Positions 33,188 through 45,493 of a stretch of 64,000 nt of DNA are shown in pieces. The notes beneath the pieces are model-generated. The model saw only the letters and a program-made list of their open reading frames with translations, made no database searches and was not told where the DNA came from. Each line of letters opens with the position of its first letter. Position 1 is the stretch's first letter. This DNA is from Oreohelix idahoensis (taxonomy: Eukaryota; Mollusca; Gastropoda; Stylommatophora; Oreohelicidae). A program made the translations under genes and the position numbers. The DNA lies in NCBI GenBank assembly GCA_024509875.1, contig JAMPIV010010594.1:310001-374000 (forward strand). The letters are read 5' to 3'.

Positions 33188-34317
33188 CTGCAAAGATAAA
33201 CACATTAAATGTCACGCAATGGATACTCTAGATAATATAATAATGGATATAGCTACCTTTCTGCAGGTGTTCTATTTGTTCACTTTAATATTTGGCATTT
33301 TTTATACTGCACATGTACAAATGTTAAAACACAAGCAAACTAAGACAGACAAAGTGCAGAATGTTAGACTGACCAGCATGTGAAACTTCTAGCTCATACT
33401 CTAGTCTACCCTGCTGTAAATGGGTAACTGACTATGCTCTTGAGTTAGGGAAGGCTAAGGCTGCGAGGAAGGTAACTGGTCACCAACCTCATAATGCTAA
33501 TGTTAACATTCATATGGTGCAGTCTACTACAGTTTGGGCCACGGAAGGTAAACATTCGAGTATTTCTTATTTATTAGGAATAGTCCATCATAGCCAGGAC
33601 TCTGAAAGGGAGACAACTGTTGTGCGGGATATAAATGTTTCTAGAGTGTAACATGAGTTACATCAGGGTTCAATAAACTCATACACAAACCTCATTCAAC
33701 CACCTAGCAAGTTTATAGTCAGTCTAAGATTCCTCTTTGTACATCTTAAGTGGTGAAAAAAGTATGCAAAGTAGGCAGGCTGAACTATGTGATCTCTGTT
33801 AATATTTTGTCACACATATACACATACGCACTACAGAAACCCATTTGGTCTCCATTTGTGTGACTGCCTCAGTATTATATGTATTTAGACAATACCTACA
33901 AGATAACAAAAACTCTGATGTTCAGACCACCTGTTATTACAGTATGCGCTGGCACTGAATGTTTCCTAGATAAGTATATTTGATCTTTGATTTACCCGGG
34001 ATAGTAATTGTACACCTAAATGATAACTACATGAGTCTACACATCCTGTACTACTGAACATAAAATCACTATGACAACAAAGCTTTTCTCCACCCCATTT
34101 GTTAGTCTACATGACACATCAGACAAAGTAACTTAATGAGATGGCAGTTACATCTCCTTCTCACCTGAGAAAAGGTGTTTTATGAGTCTGTCTGCATCAT
34201 TAAACAGAATGTGACTTACGGGTAAGGCTATCAGCTGTTTTCCCCAAAACACCCCACCCCCAAACCGTGTGAACAGTTTGTTCACACCTTATCCCAAGTA
34301 TTCATTCACCAACTGAG
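33188..34317 (-). other. SPPL3 intron 1, left part: no feature seen
   Basis: Ordinary AT-rich DNA. I see no exon, repeat array or transposon end in it. Confidence 0.6.
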
Positions 34318-34915
34318 TATTAATAATAATAATAATAAATTCTTTAAGCGCCAAACACGGCGCATAAGGCAGAAACCAGTGCTCTCCAGGTTGTTCGTTG
34401 TGACGCCACTCCTCTTAGCTCTTGCACATTATTTAGGCCCAACGTTCTTCCTTCTCTTATTATTGTTCTTCTGAGTGTTTCTTTTGGTCTTCCTTTTTTC
34501 CGCTTACCCTCAGGAACCCAAGTGAGCGCCTGTAGTGGTATTCTGTTGTTTTGCATTCGTAGGACATGACCGATATATGACCATCGTCTTTTCCTTATAT
34601 AGTCGGAGACATATTTCTGCCTAGAGTCTTCTCTTATTTGTCGATTAGTCTTGAATTCTTTCCAACTGATGTTCATGAGTTTTCTAAGACATTTGTTCTC
34701 GAATGTATTCAGCTTGTTCTCCAATGATTTTGTTATTTTCCAACTCTCACAGCCGTATGTTAACACTGAGATAACATTTGAATTAAACAGACGAAGCTTG
34801 GTATGTATATTCAATGATCGTAATTTCCAAATGTTAGATAATCTATTGAAGGCGCTAGCTGCCAAAGCAATTCTAGTATGGATTTCTGAGTATTGCTCCT
34901 AACTAATATAAAGAC
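34318..34915 (-). mobile_element. 5'-truncated LINE fragment with (ATT)n tail
   Basis: The minus strand has an open frame (34344-34865, 173 codons) with KLRLFNSNVISVLTYGCESW, then RRWSYIGHVLRM, GKRKKGRPKETLRR and TTWRALV. This is the C-terminal segment after the RT domain of an RTE-like LINE. The tail is TAATAATAATAATAA at about 34321-34338 on the plus strand, so (ATT)n on the element's strand. The tail motif and sequence differ from the LINE at 13921, so this is another family. The frame is unbroken but lacks RT and endonuclease. Confidence 0.85.
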
Positions 34916-36151
34916 ACACCCTGCACAACAATAAGCCCCACACTGGACATGAAATCTGTTGCCTACTTTACTTCATGATCTTTCCTAGCCCATACTCTGG
35001 TGGTTTCCCACTGAGTCAGGTCCAGTCCTTGTGCTAGCAAGTGTGCACGTCATCTAATGTAATGCTCCCCAACCATTTTACTTGGCGGCACACTTAAGTG
35101 CCCTACAACATTTCCACATTATAATATTTAAGTATTGAACAATTTGCTGCAATCATAAGATAATGCTAATTTATTTTTGACAGACTGGTGTATGATATTA
35201 ACTCAACATATTATTGTAAAATGTTAACTCAACATATTGTAAAATGTTAACTCAACATATTATTGTAAAATGTTAACTCAACATATTATTGTCAAATCTT
35301 ATGTCAAAACTCTTTCAAACAATACACTTGTTCATAACGAAGTGTTTAGTCGTCAGACAGACTTCGCAGCACAAACTGTCTTCTACCTGTTTCCATTTGA
35401 CTGTGATTTCCCTTTTCATTTCGAAGATTGACACAACTATACAGGCATGGGATTTTGTCGACAAATAAAGTGAAACGAAAACAGTGCACATGACAAACTG
35501 AGCTAACCACGTTGTTGCAGCTAGAGGATGAAGTACCAATCTTCATAATGATATATTTGTGTTGCAACACATCAAGGCAGACGATAAAGCAACAGATTTC
35601 AACCAGTTCACACAGAATTCAACCAGTTCACACAAACTGTAACATTGTTGATCAAGTACTCCACAATGAGTTGAAACTCACTCTATATTTGTACAGTTGT
35701 ATGCCCTGACTTGTATCTACTGGATATAGGAGACATGTGTCAAAACAAGGGACAATAACTGCCACTTGAACTAATAAGTGTTACTTCCAAAAATCAAATC
35801 AAACCTAAAATGGCTAATCTAATAAACTGACGTAATTAATGACAGCAACAAATGCTGCCCGCTATGACGTCATGAGTTGAACAAAGCGTGTCTCACTCTC
35901 AGCTGTAATGTTAATGCATATAGCATTTTAAGTAACAAAGTAACTGTTAATTCTCTTTAGTTTGATGTTTATTTCATATAAAGTAAATGGACATGAGTGA
36001 GAAATAACAATTTAAAAATCGAAAGTGATTTTTTCCACTACTCAGCAGACGTAGCTCTCACACTAATGACCAATGGGTACCCCTGTAACCAACTCTCAAT
36101 GAACTGTTAACCAAAGGAAATGTATTTTTATTATTTGCCAGCTGCACTTAC
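34916..36151 (-). other. SPPL3 intron 1, right part: no gene seen
   Basis: Apart from the small tandem repeat at 35205-35292 I see no feature. TGCTCCCCAACC near 35063 resembles a hAT end, but no partner end is visible. Confidence 0.55.
35205..35292. repeat. Short ~28-bp tandem repeat
   Basis: TTAACTCAACATATTATTGT followed by AAAATG occurs about four times, one copy shortened. Confidence 0.85.
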
Positions 36152-36213
36152 GAGATGGTTGCTGTCTCCGTGATCTGCTCTTCTGGCATGGTCTCCAGGC
36201 TGGTCTCGGGCAT
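36152..36213 (-). CDS. SPPL3: SPPL3 first coding exon (N-terminus)
   Basis: The minus-strand ATG is at 36213-36211. Twenty codons follow (starting MPETSLETMPEEQ), then TC, which joins the G of exon 2 to give Ser. The donor is C|GTAAGTGCAG at 36151. Upstream, a good acceptor (TTTGTAG ending at 36221) shows that the exon starts at 36220, so a further 5' exon exists to the right. The two in-frame codons before the ATG are open, so an earlier start in that upstream exon cannot be excluded. The acidic N-terminus is not conserved in the family; the call rests on frame and splice agreement with exon 2. Confidence 0.72.
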
Positions 36214-36220
36214 GTACAAC

Positions 36221-37017
36221 CTACAAATATAAAATATAAGGCGACACTTGTTAGTTATTACCTACTACACTGTGTATACTATCTGTACAACTGACTTTCA
36301 AACTGTGAGGAAGGGGTGGGGGAGAAGGCAGAGAATGTGAAGGTATTACGATGCCACTAAGTAGACTAAGATGTCGGGTTACGAATGAATTCCATTTTTA
36401 AGGGCGTTCGTAGCCCGACTTTGTACGTAAGTCAGAATTAGTACGTCCAGTAAATGTGTGCAAGTCAGCTAAAATAAAACATGGATGATAATAGCCTGGT
36501 GTCTCTAGCCATAGCCAGACAAGAGTGAACGACAGCACGAGTTGACTTCAAATAATGACGACGTTACTAAACCTTAGCGTCAGTGACGACCGGTGTACAT
36601 CTGCTATTTACCTGCCGTCACAAGTAGTTCGACTCGTTCGTAAGTAACGGGCGGGTGTTGCAGTAGTAGTTGAAAATTAATTGAAATTTACTCAAAATTA
36701 CAAATGAATGTTCTTATAGTTCCTTCATATTGCCGGGTTGCCGTAAGTCGAGACAGGTAACTTGAGAATTTGCTGTAAACCTAAAACTTTTACATCCTGA
36801 CTAGGGATGAGATAGCTATGAACAAATCCGTGGCATCAAACTTTAATGTAAAAATTCATCATATTCAGTTGCAACTATTCGCATGACGGTGGTACTACGT
36901 TTATCAGATATGACAAAGCTGCCAAGAAGTGAACAAGGATAGCGAACAACTCATTCAACAACACGATATAGAAACTAATATTTAAATCAGAGATAATTAC
37001 ACTGATGGCATTATCAT
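36221..37017. other. Upstream flank or 5' UTR intron of SPPL3: nothing defined
   Basis: The acceptor at 36221-36222 implies that this begins an intron separating a 5' untranslated exon. I could not place that exon. No repeat or coding frame is supported. Confidence 0.5.
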
Positions 37018-37399
37018 TTCGTTGGGGGCCCTCCTACGATGAAACAATCGGGCCTCTGTTGATATACACCCGTGTGTTGCCGGGGCCCGAAAGGGGAGCA
37101 AAGAACAGTAACACTGCACCCTACCACGCATGTCGTAAAAAGCGACTAAGGAGGGTTTGGGCATGGGGCTGTTTACCCCATCCCGAAAAAACTTCGCACA
37201 GTGGGCTGATCACCTGCTTGCCAACCAATCTGATTACGGAAACAGCGATAGATTGTTTGGTCTGTTTTTGTTCCACAAAGACGCCACTAGGCGTGGTGGA
37301 AACAGCGATAGATTGATCAATTTGTTGTTGCCCTAAGACGCCACTAGGTGTACTGGCCACATACTGCTTTGCCGGTTGGCGGCTAAGGATGGAAGAAGA
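37018..37399 (+). mobile_element. Composite SINE-like element ending in (GAA)n
   Basis: The right part (37195-37399) contains GGGCTGATCACC, then two copies of an AAGACGCCACTAGG block, then CTGCTTTGCCGGTTGGCGGC and a (GAA)n end. The last ~90 bases equal the 3' end of the LINE at 13921, including its terminal ATRRDGH codons. The left part holds CATGTCGTAAAAAGCGACTA. Related copies are at 45268-45476 and, inverted, at 51455-51665. It has no coding capacity of its own and probably relies on the LINE machinery. Confidence 0.7.
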
Positions 37400-37888
37400 A
37401 GAACTGTTGATATAATTGTTATGAACATTGTGCACGTAGCCTCTACACCTCGGGGTTTGCGGCTGCTTTGTCTGATCCAAATAAAAAACAGAGTCTTCCG
37501 GTTCCTGTCCAATATGTCGGACATTGTTTTTTGATGTTGGTGATTCTCTACATGTTTTTTTAGAATCCAGTCAGTCAGTGAGACCACACTGCTGCCTTGC
37601 AGGTAGACTGGGGACAGTCAAAGGCTAAGGTAGGCAACCCGAAATAAATGCCCGTTGAAATCGGATGTACTGGGCCACAGGCCTAACGAAACAGTACAAC
37701 GTACGCCGCTCCATGATGACGTCATTCCAGCTCCTTTCGTGGAAAAGCTTTACGGGGATTCAAATAGCCTCAAACTGACTACTGCTTTCTTTGAGAACAT
37801 TCAAGTGGATGTCTGAGAGTGTACGAAGAAGAAGAAGAAGAAAAACAAACAAAGAGAGGTGAGGGTTATCTTGCTTTGCTTTTCAATA
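37400..37888. other. No feature seen
   Basis: Unrecognised DNA between the composite SINE and a hAT element. A GAA-rich stretch lies at 37824-37850. Confidence 0.5.
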
Positions 37889-37896
37889 ATCTATGG

Positions 37897-38204
37897 CAGT
37901 GCTCCACAAACAGTGTCTGCAAGGTGTGCTGTGACAGCAGGCAGAATATACCATATAATGAATGGTGTACAAAATTATGTTATGGTAAAGTATTACGTAA
38001 GAATGTGAGACATACAATTTTACAAATAATAATTTAGTTATCAAAATCCACCAATTCATCACCAAAAAAAGAGAGCTTTGTCTTACGGTTATGTCGAATC
38101 TGTAAATATTTACCATACCTATCTATTTAAATATTATAGCGCGCCGTAGAATTCTGAATGACACTTTAATTGTGCCGCGAAGTGAAAAAGGTTGTGGATC
38201 ACTG
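37897..38204. mobile_element. hAT-type non-autonomous element with perfect 8-bp target duplication
   Basis: The left end is CAGTGCTCCACAAAC and the right end is GTTGTGGATCACTG, imperfect inverted ends of the hAT type (CAGTG...CACTG). ATCTATGG flanks both sides (37889-37896 and 38205-38212), the 8-bp duplication expected of hAT. 308 bp with no transposase. Confidence 0.8.
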
Positions 38205-38454
38205 ATCTATGGTAATAAAACCTGGACACAGAACAAACTAATGGAAGATGGAACAGAGATCCTTAGTGACAATAGTAACTCAACACTTTGTTAAATTACT
38301 GATTACAGAATACAGACCTTTAATAATTGAATAACTGCTACATTATTATACGACTGCTTGAGCTTCTCAAACATTCACATTACAATGACAGAAATAAGAC
38401 AGAAAATCTAGTGATGGGTCATTTTAGCTGTTAAAGGTTGATTGTGAATAGTAA

Positions 38455-39177
38455 GGCTGGGTGCAGACGAGCGTTTTCTTGCTGCGCGTATCTCGCACGG
38501 TTTTTTGACCGAATCGCAGGGTAGTGCAGACGAGCGTATTTTTGCCGTGACCTCGTGCCTAAAAATAGATTTCCATACTGGCACTTCCGCAGTTCAGATA
38601 TGAATTTCGTGGAATTAGCATGTCTATCATTGCTTGTAGTACGAGCACGCAGGAAAAAAAAAACGACAAAAAAGACAATTCTTGGCGCATCCACTGATAA
38701 GCCAGTGGCAACTAAAGGGACAGATTCACAAAATAAACGAGGATCTACAAAGTGGTTCAATGAACTTTAATTACAAACATTTCTGTTCCATTGTGCTTCT
38801 TGGTCTTGTTGATGCTGACTACTGTTTCACAGCTATCGATGTGGGTGCTTATGGGAAAAGTAGTGATTCTAATGTGTTCAAAGCCCAAAAAGTGGATAAA
38901 AACAAAATGAATTTTCCTCCACCTAAACAGCTACCCAATGATGACAATGGGACCAAGTTCGTCTGCTAACATACTTAGTCACGTGATAAAGTTCAAGGTT
39001 ATATAGCCCAATCATGTAAAAACGCCGGCGATACGCGAAGAAAATGGAACCAGATGCGTTTTTTTCTACGCAGCGGGAAAAAACCTCGCTCGTCTGTCTG
39101 CTTTCTCTAAATCCCTACTGTTTCATTTTCCACGCGTGAGATACCCGCAGCCAGAAAACGGTCGTCTGCACCCAGCC
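38455..39177 (+). mobile_element. PIF/Harbinger deletion derivative
   Basis: The left end GGCTGGGTGCAGACGAGCG and the inverted right end (GTCTGCACCCAGCC) form terminal repeats of about 45 bp with some mismatches. The 3-bp duplication TAA (38452-38454 and 39178-39180) fits PIF/Harbinger. Inside, the plus strand encodes pieces of the Harbinger nuclease, listed separately. At 723 bp it is too short to be autonomous. Confidence 0.88.
38555..38969 (+). pseudogene. Harbinger nuclease remnant
   Basis: In one frame from 38597 an N-terminal-like VELACLSLLVVRARRKKK is seen. In another frame (about 38715-38969) MNFNYKHFCSIVLLGLVDAD is followed by DVGAYGKSSDSNVF and FPPPKQLPND. The last group is the conserved core of Harbinger DDE nucleases around the second catalytic Asp. 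The regions between and after are deleted, and the two parts are out of frame. Not functional. Confidence 0.82.
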
Positions 39178-39220
39178 TAATACTCAGGATATGCACTACC
39201 ACCACAAATTGTGTCACAGG

Positions 39221-39223
<3 letters not shown>

Positions 39224-39254
<31 letters not shown>
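39224..39254. repeat. Poly-G tract (31 G)
   Basis: An uninterrupted G run abutting the SINE promoter region. Length is likely unstable and may be misassembled. Confidence 0.9.
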
Positions 39255-39255
<1 letters not shown>

Positions 39256-39535
39256 CGGAGTGGATAAGAGGTATGGCGTCCGCCTCGAATTCTAGAGGTA
39301 GCAGGTTCGATTCTCAGTTCAGGGAATATAATCTATGGACTTTTTTTTTTAGAACCAGTGGTCCTAATGATGTCATACCCCCCCCCCCGTCTCCTGGGTA
39401 GTGAGATAGGATGCCTAGCCTTCTCGGATAAAGGCGAAAAAATAGGAGGTCCGTGTGCAAGTTAAAAATCCCACAGCAGTTGGAAATCGTAAGGAGTAGG
39501 CCACAAGGCCGCTGCCCTGTCAAAATTTTAAAAAA
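39255..39535 (+). mobile_element. tRNA-derived SINE
   Basis: GAGTGGATAAGAGG (box A-like, ~39258-39271) and GGTTCGATTCT (box B, 39304-39314) lie at tRNA spacing, with an anticodon-arm-like CGCCTCGAATTCTAGAGG between them. The body runs through GGTCCGTGTGCAAG and CCACAAGGCCGCTGCCCTG to an A/T-rich end. This is an RNA polymerase III-type SINE; the tail is not a functional tRNA. Confidence 0.75.
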
Positions 39536-40205
39536 TTAGAAAACCACAAAAATATTTATAAAATGTGTGATTCCTAAATACAGACATTGGGATTCTCGTC
39601 ACCGGTACTACGGAGTTCGTGTACTGTGCTGAGCTCTCCTTGTGTGATCTAAGGGAGGAGATCGGAGCACTGATGGAGTTGTCCGTGTGCAATGAAGACC
39701 TTAAAACCAAATCAAACTGTGTCACTACTCATCTATAAGCCTTGTATACCGTGGAGCTGCAACAGGGTGGCACAACAAACTGCTCCAGTAGCATCCATGC
39801 TCTAAAAGGTACGACAAGGGAAGATAACACTGTTGACTTGTCAAATCAGCCGACAGCATCAAAACACAATCCTTCTTCTGTTATCCCAAGTATATAAATA
39901 TCAGAGGGAGACCCACAGAGGCAAACAAACAAACAAAACAGACAACGTTGGTGTGAGATTATTGTTTCATAACACTTGTTAAAATCGATCGCGTGCCAAA
40001 GTGCCAACACAGCAGCACGGCGCTCGCCAGTCTACAGTAATGACCTGATAACATCATATTAGCTATGGGGTCATAGAGCAAACCTAATAACGTGACATAA
40101 GTCATTTCATCTTACCTTCACATTTTTGCATGGCACAAGTTGATAGCGGGGGCAGGGGAGGCATTTTCTTTAACATTTAAAAACATGACTTGGTAACTCC
40201 GACAT

Positions 40206-40320
40206 CCGTCTGTATCCTAGACCTAACGGTCTTTTATGTTTGGGCATGCGCCCTAATATAATCGACTAGGTTGAACGGGCGCGCCTCGCCAAAATTTTAT
40301 TAAAATTTTTTTTTAAATCC
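40206..40320. repeat. ~105-bp dispersed repeat, copy 1
   Basis: Starts CCTAGACCTAACGGTCTTTT and includes GGGCATGCGCCCTAATATAA and CGCGCCTCGCC, then T/A-rich DNA. It matches 40676-40780 with few differences. It may be a small SINE, but I see no clear internal promoter. Confidence 0.8.
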
Positions 40321-40427
40321 GTCTGTAATTTGATAAATTATTCATAGGTTTTATAAATATTTTTGGGACTCTGGTTTCTGATTTCTTAAAGGAATCGTCC
40401 GTATATGACGTCACGCAGTGAGAGGGG

Positions 40428-40447
40428 GTAGGGGGGGGGGGGGGGGT
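40428..40447. repeat. Poly-G-rich tract
   Basis: A G run interrupted by a single T-A near GGGGGTAGGGGG. Confidence 0.9.
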
Positions 40448-40675
40448 GGGTGTGTGAAAAGTTTTGTGACGTTGCATGACGATTGGGGGGGTTAAAATGG
40501 CAAAAATTAAGTGATGTTATATGTGGACGACCTCAAAGCTATTAGGATATCGATTAATTTTAGAGTTATTAAAGTTGTGAAGACCAGGGTGGTATGTAAA
40601 TGATATGGCACCCGTTAGCATTGCAAGAGACTAGGGATAACAGCACAGCTGATACACTTATATTAATTATACAAC

Positions 40676-40780
40676 CTAGACCTAAGGGTCTTTTGTATTT
40701 GGACATGCGCCCTAATATAACCGACTAGATTGAACGGGACGCGCCTCGCCAAAAGTTTTACATTTAAAAAAAAAAAAAAT
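40676..40780. repeat. ~105-bp dispersed repeat, copy 2
   Basis: Direct copy of 40206-40320, followed by an A run (40767-40779) that may be its tail. Confidence 0.8.
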
Positions 40781-41017
40781 TATTTCTATACAAGTGGAAG
40801 ATCTAGGAAGGACTTTCTATTTTAAGTTAATGACTTAAATTATAACATTCACCATCATCTAAATTTTGTAATATATTTATCTATTGATTTCCATCTTCCA
40901 CCACTCACAATTCAGCACAAAAGTAGATAGATTTACGTAATAAATTCTGAAATTGTACTCAGCTGACTTATTAATTTTATAATTGTTGAAGTTGAGTTGT
41001 TCTGATTTATTAATTAC

Positions 41018-41600
41018 CTTACTTACTTACTTAGTCGTTCCCCTTTTACCGTGAGGTGTAGAGGTTTGGAAGAGAGAGCGCCAGACTATGCTATCGGCTG
41101 TCTTCCTCCTGGCCTGGTTCCATTCCAGTCCTCGGTCCTTCAAAGATTGTCTAATGTTGTCCTCCCAGGCGAACTCTGGGTCATCCTGGGGGTCTGGATC
41201 CCTGGCTTTGTTTCCCATGCTTGTCATGGTAGCCGATCTTCTCCCATTCTGCAGACATGGCCAAACCATCTTAGTTGGGACTGTTCTACTTGGGTCTGCA
41301 GGGGGTGGCATTTTAGGCCTTGTCTGGTTGTGGACCATGTCTCTTCTTGTTACTTACACCACCTTCCTCATATACCTAATTTCTGAGGTTTGGATTTGGC
41401 TTTTGGGGGTTGTAGTCATTGCCCATGACTCGCATCCATATGTCAAGACTGGGACACAGATGGAGAGGTATACAGCCATCTTCGTTTTCTTACCAATCTC
41501 TCTCTTGCTGAGGAATCATCGATTTATGGCCTGAAAAAATCTCCCAGCTGCTGCTTTTCGAGTGGCCAACTCTTCTTGGATTCCTCCCTTTCGGTCTATA
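41018..41600 (-). mobile_element. LINE 3' fragment with (TAAG)n tail
   Basis: The plus strand starts TTACTTACTTACTTAGTCGT, the reverse complement of a (TAAG)n tail. The minus strand then encodes a LINE C-terminus with WEDNIRQSLKDRGLEWNQA and ADSIVWRSL. A related copy is at 52506-53140, a short piece at 27868 and an inverted tail at 50812. 5'-truncated, without RT core. Confidence 0.75.
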
Positions 41601-41952
41601 ATAGTTTATTAATTATCACAGATAGTTACAAAGCAAGGTGGCAAGGTGTGATCTGACTTTACTCCAAATACTTTCTGAAGCAGATACATTCACAGCCGTG
41701 TGATACCAGTGTTTCTCTCCAACACTGGGACTTCACTATTTTCATACAGAATTCTATTTTTGTTTTCTTAAGTACTACTACTGACACTACACTTGAAAAC
41801 CTTACGCTACAATGCTGTGACTAACATTCTTCATATGAATCATATTTTATCGAATGCAAAAGATGCATTTTTGTTTTTAAAATAAGGCTGGTGTTGTGCA
41901 TGCAATAGATTTGATTACACGAGGTAAGAGGTCACGCGACTTGCCCCTACAT

Positions 41953-42252
41953 CAGTGTTTCCCAAACAGTAGTATGTCTTAAAGGTGTACAAGGTTAACT
42001 GTTTAACAATCTGACTATCATATTTTTGTCTACAATATATTTATATATATATCTTACGCAGACATGCGCTCACACACGCGACTCTATAAAGCCTTTTATA
42101 AATATATGAATAAATCAGTAGCATTTATTATATATGCCTTAGGGTAGATCAAATAATATTAAAACATGACCCAAATGATCTTCGTCGTTCGAGAGGGGTA
42201 AGACTAAACTCCCATAAGTGCTGCGCCATTAATGTACATTTGGGAAACACTG
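41953..42252. mobile_element. hAT-type non-autonomous element
   Basis: The ends are CAGTGTTTCCCAAAC and, inverted, ATTTGGGAAACACTG. Flanking 8-mers CCCTACAT and CCCTATAG match at 6 of 8 positions, consistent with an older hAT duplication. 300 bp with no coding region. Confidence 0.75.
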
Positions 42253-42522
42253 CCCTATAGGATGATGATTGTCAAATCCCGCTGTGGCCCGCGTCAGGGT
42301 TACCACAGATTATGTGGCTCATCAAGCCAGGGTAACGAAACCACGTGATTTACAACTAGCGACCTGATCAAGATACAAGTCACGACACAGGAAATGTTAG
42401 TTGGGGACAATTGGTAGACAACTCTAGTTAGACTAACATGCTGGAAACTGCTAGAAAGATAACTGCTGAGAATTATAATAACGTTCAGAGCGCCAGACTG
42501 CGCCCCTTGCAGTTCTGCTGTT

Positions 42523-42549
42523 GGGGGGGGGGGGGGGGGGGGGGGGGGG
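42523..42549. repeat. Poly-G tract (27 G)
   Basis: An uninterrupted G run just before the 33-bp minisatellite. Confidence 0.9.
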
Positions 42550-42594
42550 AGATGAAGGGTATCTGATGATGCAAAAAAAAAATGCTGCTACCTT

Positions 42595-44133
42595 AGGAAT
42601 GTCGTACAATGCCACTAATACGAGGTTGCGTATGTCGTACAATGCCACTAATATGAGGTTGTGTATGTCGTACAATGACACTAATATGAGGTTGTGTATG
42701 TTGTATAATGCCACTAACATGAGGTTGTGTATGTCGTACAATGCCACTAATACAAGGTTGTGTATGTCATACAATGACACTAACATGAGGTTGTGTATGT
42801 CGTACAATGCCACTAATACAAGGTTGTGTATGTCATACAATGACACTAATATGAGGTTGTGTATGTCGTACAATGCCACTAATATGAGGTTGTATATGTC
42901 ATACAATGCCACTAATATGAGGTTGTGTATGTCATACAATGCCACTAATAGGAGGTTGTGTATGTTGTACAATGCCACTAATATGAGGTTGTGTATGTCA
43001 TACAATGCCACTAATATGAGGTTGTGTATGTCATACAATGTCACTAATATGAGGTTGTGTATGTCATACAATACCACTAATATGAGGTTGTGTATGTCGT
43101 ACAATGTCCCTAATATGAGGTTGCGTATGTTGTACAATGTCACTAATACGAGGTTGTGTATGTCGTACAATGACATTAATATCAGGTTGTGTATGTCGTA
43201 CAATGCCACTAATATGAGGTTGTGCATGTCATACAATGCCACTAATACGAGGTTGTGTATGTCGTACAATGACACTAATATGAGGTTGTGTATGTTGTAC
43301 AATGCCACTAATATGAGGTTGTGTATGTCGTACAATGCCACTAATACGAGGTTGTGTATGTCATACAATGAGACTAATACGAGGTTGTGTATGTCGTACA
43401 ATGACACTAATACGAGGTTGTGTATGTCATACAATGCCACCAATACAAGGTTGTGTATGTCGTACAATGCCACTAATACGAGGTTGTATATGTCATACAA
43501 TGCCACTAACACGAGGTTGTGTATGTCGTACAATGCCACTAACATGAGGTTGTGTATGTCGTACAATGCCACTAACACGAGGTTGTGTATGTCGTACAAT
43601 GCCACTAAACTGAGGTTGTGTATGACGTACAATGCCACTAACATGAGGTTGTGTATGTCGTACAATGCCACTAACATGAGGTTGTGTATGTCATACAATG
43701 CCACTAACACAAGGTTGTGTATGTCGTACAATGCCACTAACATGAGGTTGTGTATGTCGTACAATGCCACTAACATGAGGTTGTGTATGTCGTACAATGC
43801 CACTAACATGAGGTTGTGTATGTCGTACAATGCCACTAACACGAGGTTGTGTATGTCATACAATGCCACTAACACGAGGTTGTGTATGTCATACAATGAC
43901 ACTAACACGAGGTTGTGTATGTCGTACAATGACACTAATATGAGGTTGTGTATGTCGTACAATGCCACTAATATGAGGTTGTGTATGTCATACAATGTCA
44001 CTAATATGAGGTTGTGTATGTCATACAATGACACTAATACGAGGTTGTGTATGTCATACAATGCCATTAATACGAGGTTGTGTATGTCATACAATGCCAC
44101 TAATACGAGGTTGTGTATGTCGTACTGGTAACC
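42595..44133. repeat. 33-bp minisatellite, ~46 copies
   Basis: Units contain TATGTCGTACAATGCCACTA and ATATGAGGTTGTG. Variation clusters at a few positions (TCGTAC/TCATAC; AATATG/AACACG/AATACG). As 33 is divisible by 3, very long frames (536 codons on plus, 721 on minus) pass through; they are not genes. Confidence 0.97.
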
Positions 44134-44180
44134 TGATCTAGTAAAATAAACTGCTACATAAACCACCGCTATAACAGTAT

Positions 44181-44455
44181 GCCCCAGTGTGTGGTGTTGG
44201 CTTCCAGCAAGCCAGATATAGTGGTGGTTCCATGACCCAGTGTGTGGTGTTGGCTTCCAGCAAGCCAGATGTAGTGGTGGTTCCATGCCCCAATGTGTGG
44301 TGTTGACTTCCAGCAAGCCAGATGTAGTGGTGGTTCCATGCCCCAGTGTGTGGTGTTGGCTTCCAGCAAGCCAGATATAGTGGTGGTTCCATGCCCCAGT
44401 GTGTGGTGTTGGCTTCCAGCAAGCCAGATGTAGTGGTGGTTCCATGCCCCATAAC
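44181..44455. repeat. 53-bp tandem repeat, five copies
   Basis: Units contain CCCCAGTGTGTGGTGTTGGC, TTCCAGCAAGCCAGATGTAG and TGGTGGTTCCATG. Confidence 0.93.
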
Positions 44456-45476
<1,021 letters not shown>

Positions 45477-45493
45477 ATATATATATATATATA

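Noticed and set aside
39255..39320. A functional tRNA gene
   Set aside because: Box A and B are present, but the acceptor stem does not pair and the sequence continues into a SINE body.
41051..41534. Plus-strand frames with hydrophobic stretches that resemble a membrane protein
   Set aside because: They are antisense to the LINE C-terminal fragment on the minus strand. Hydrophobicity is a by-product of the opposite frame.
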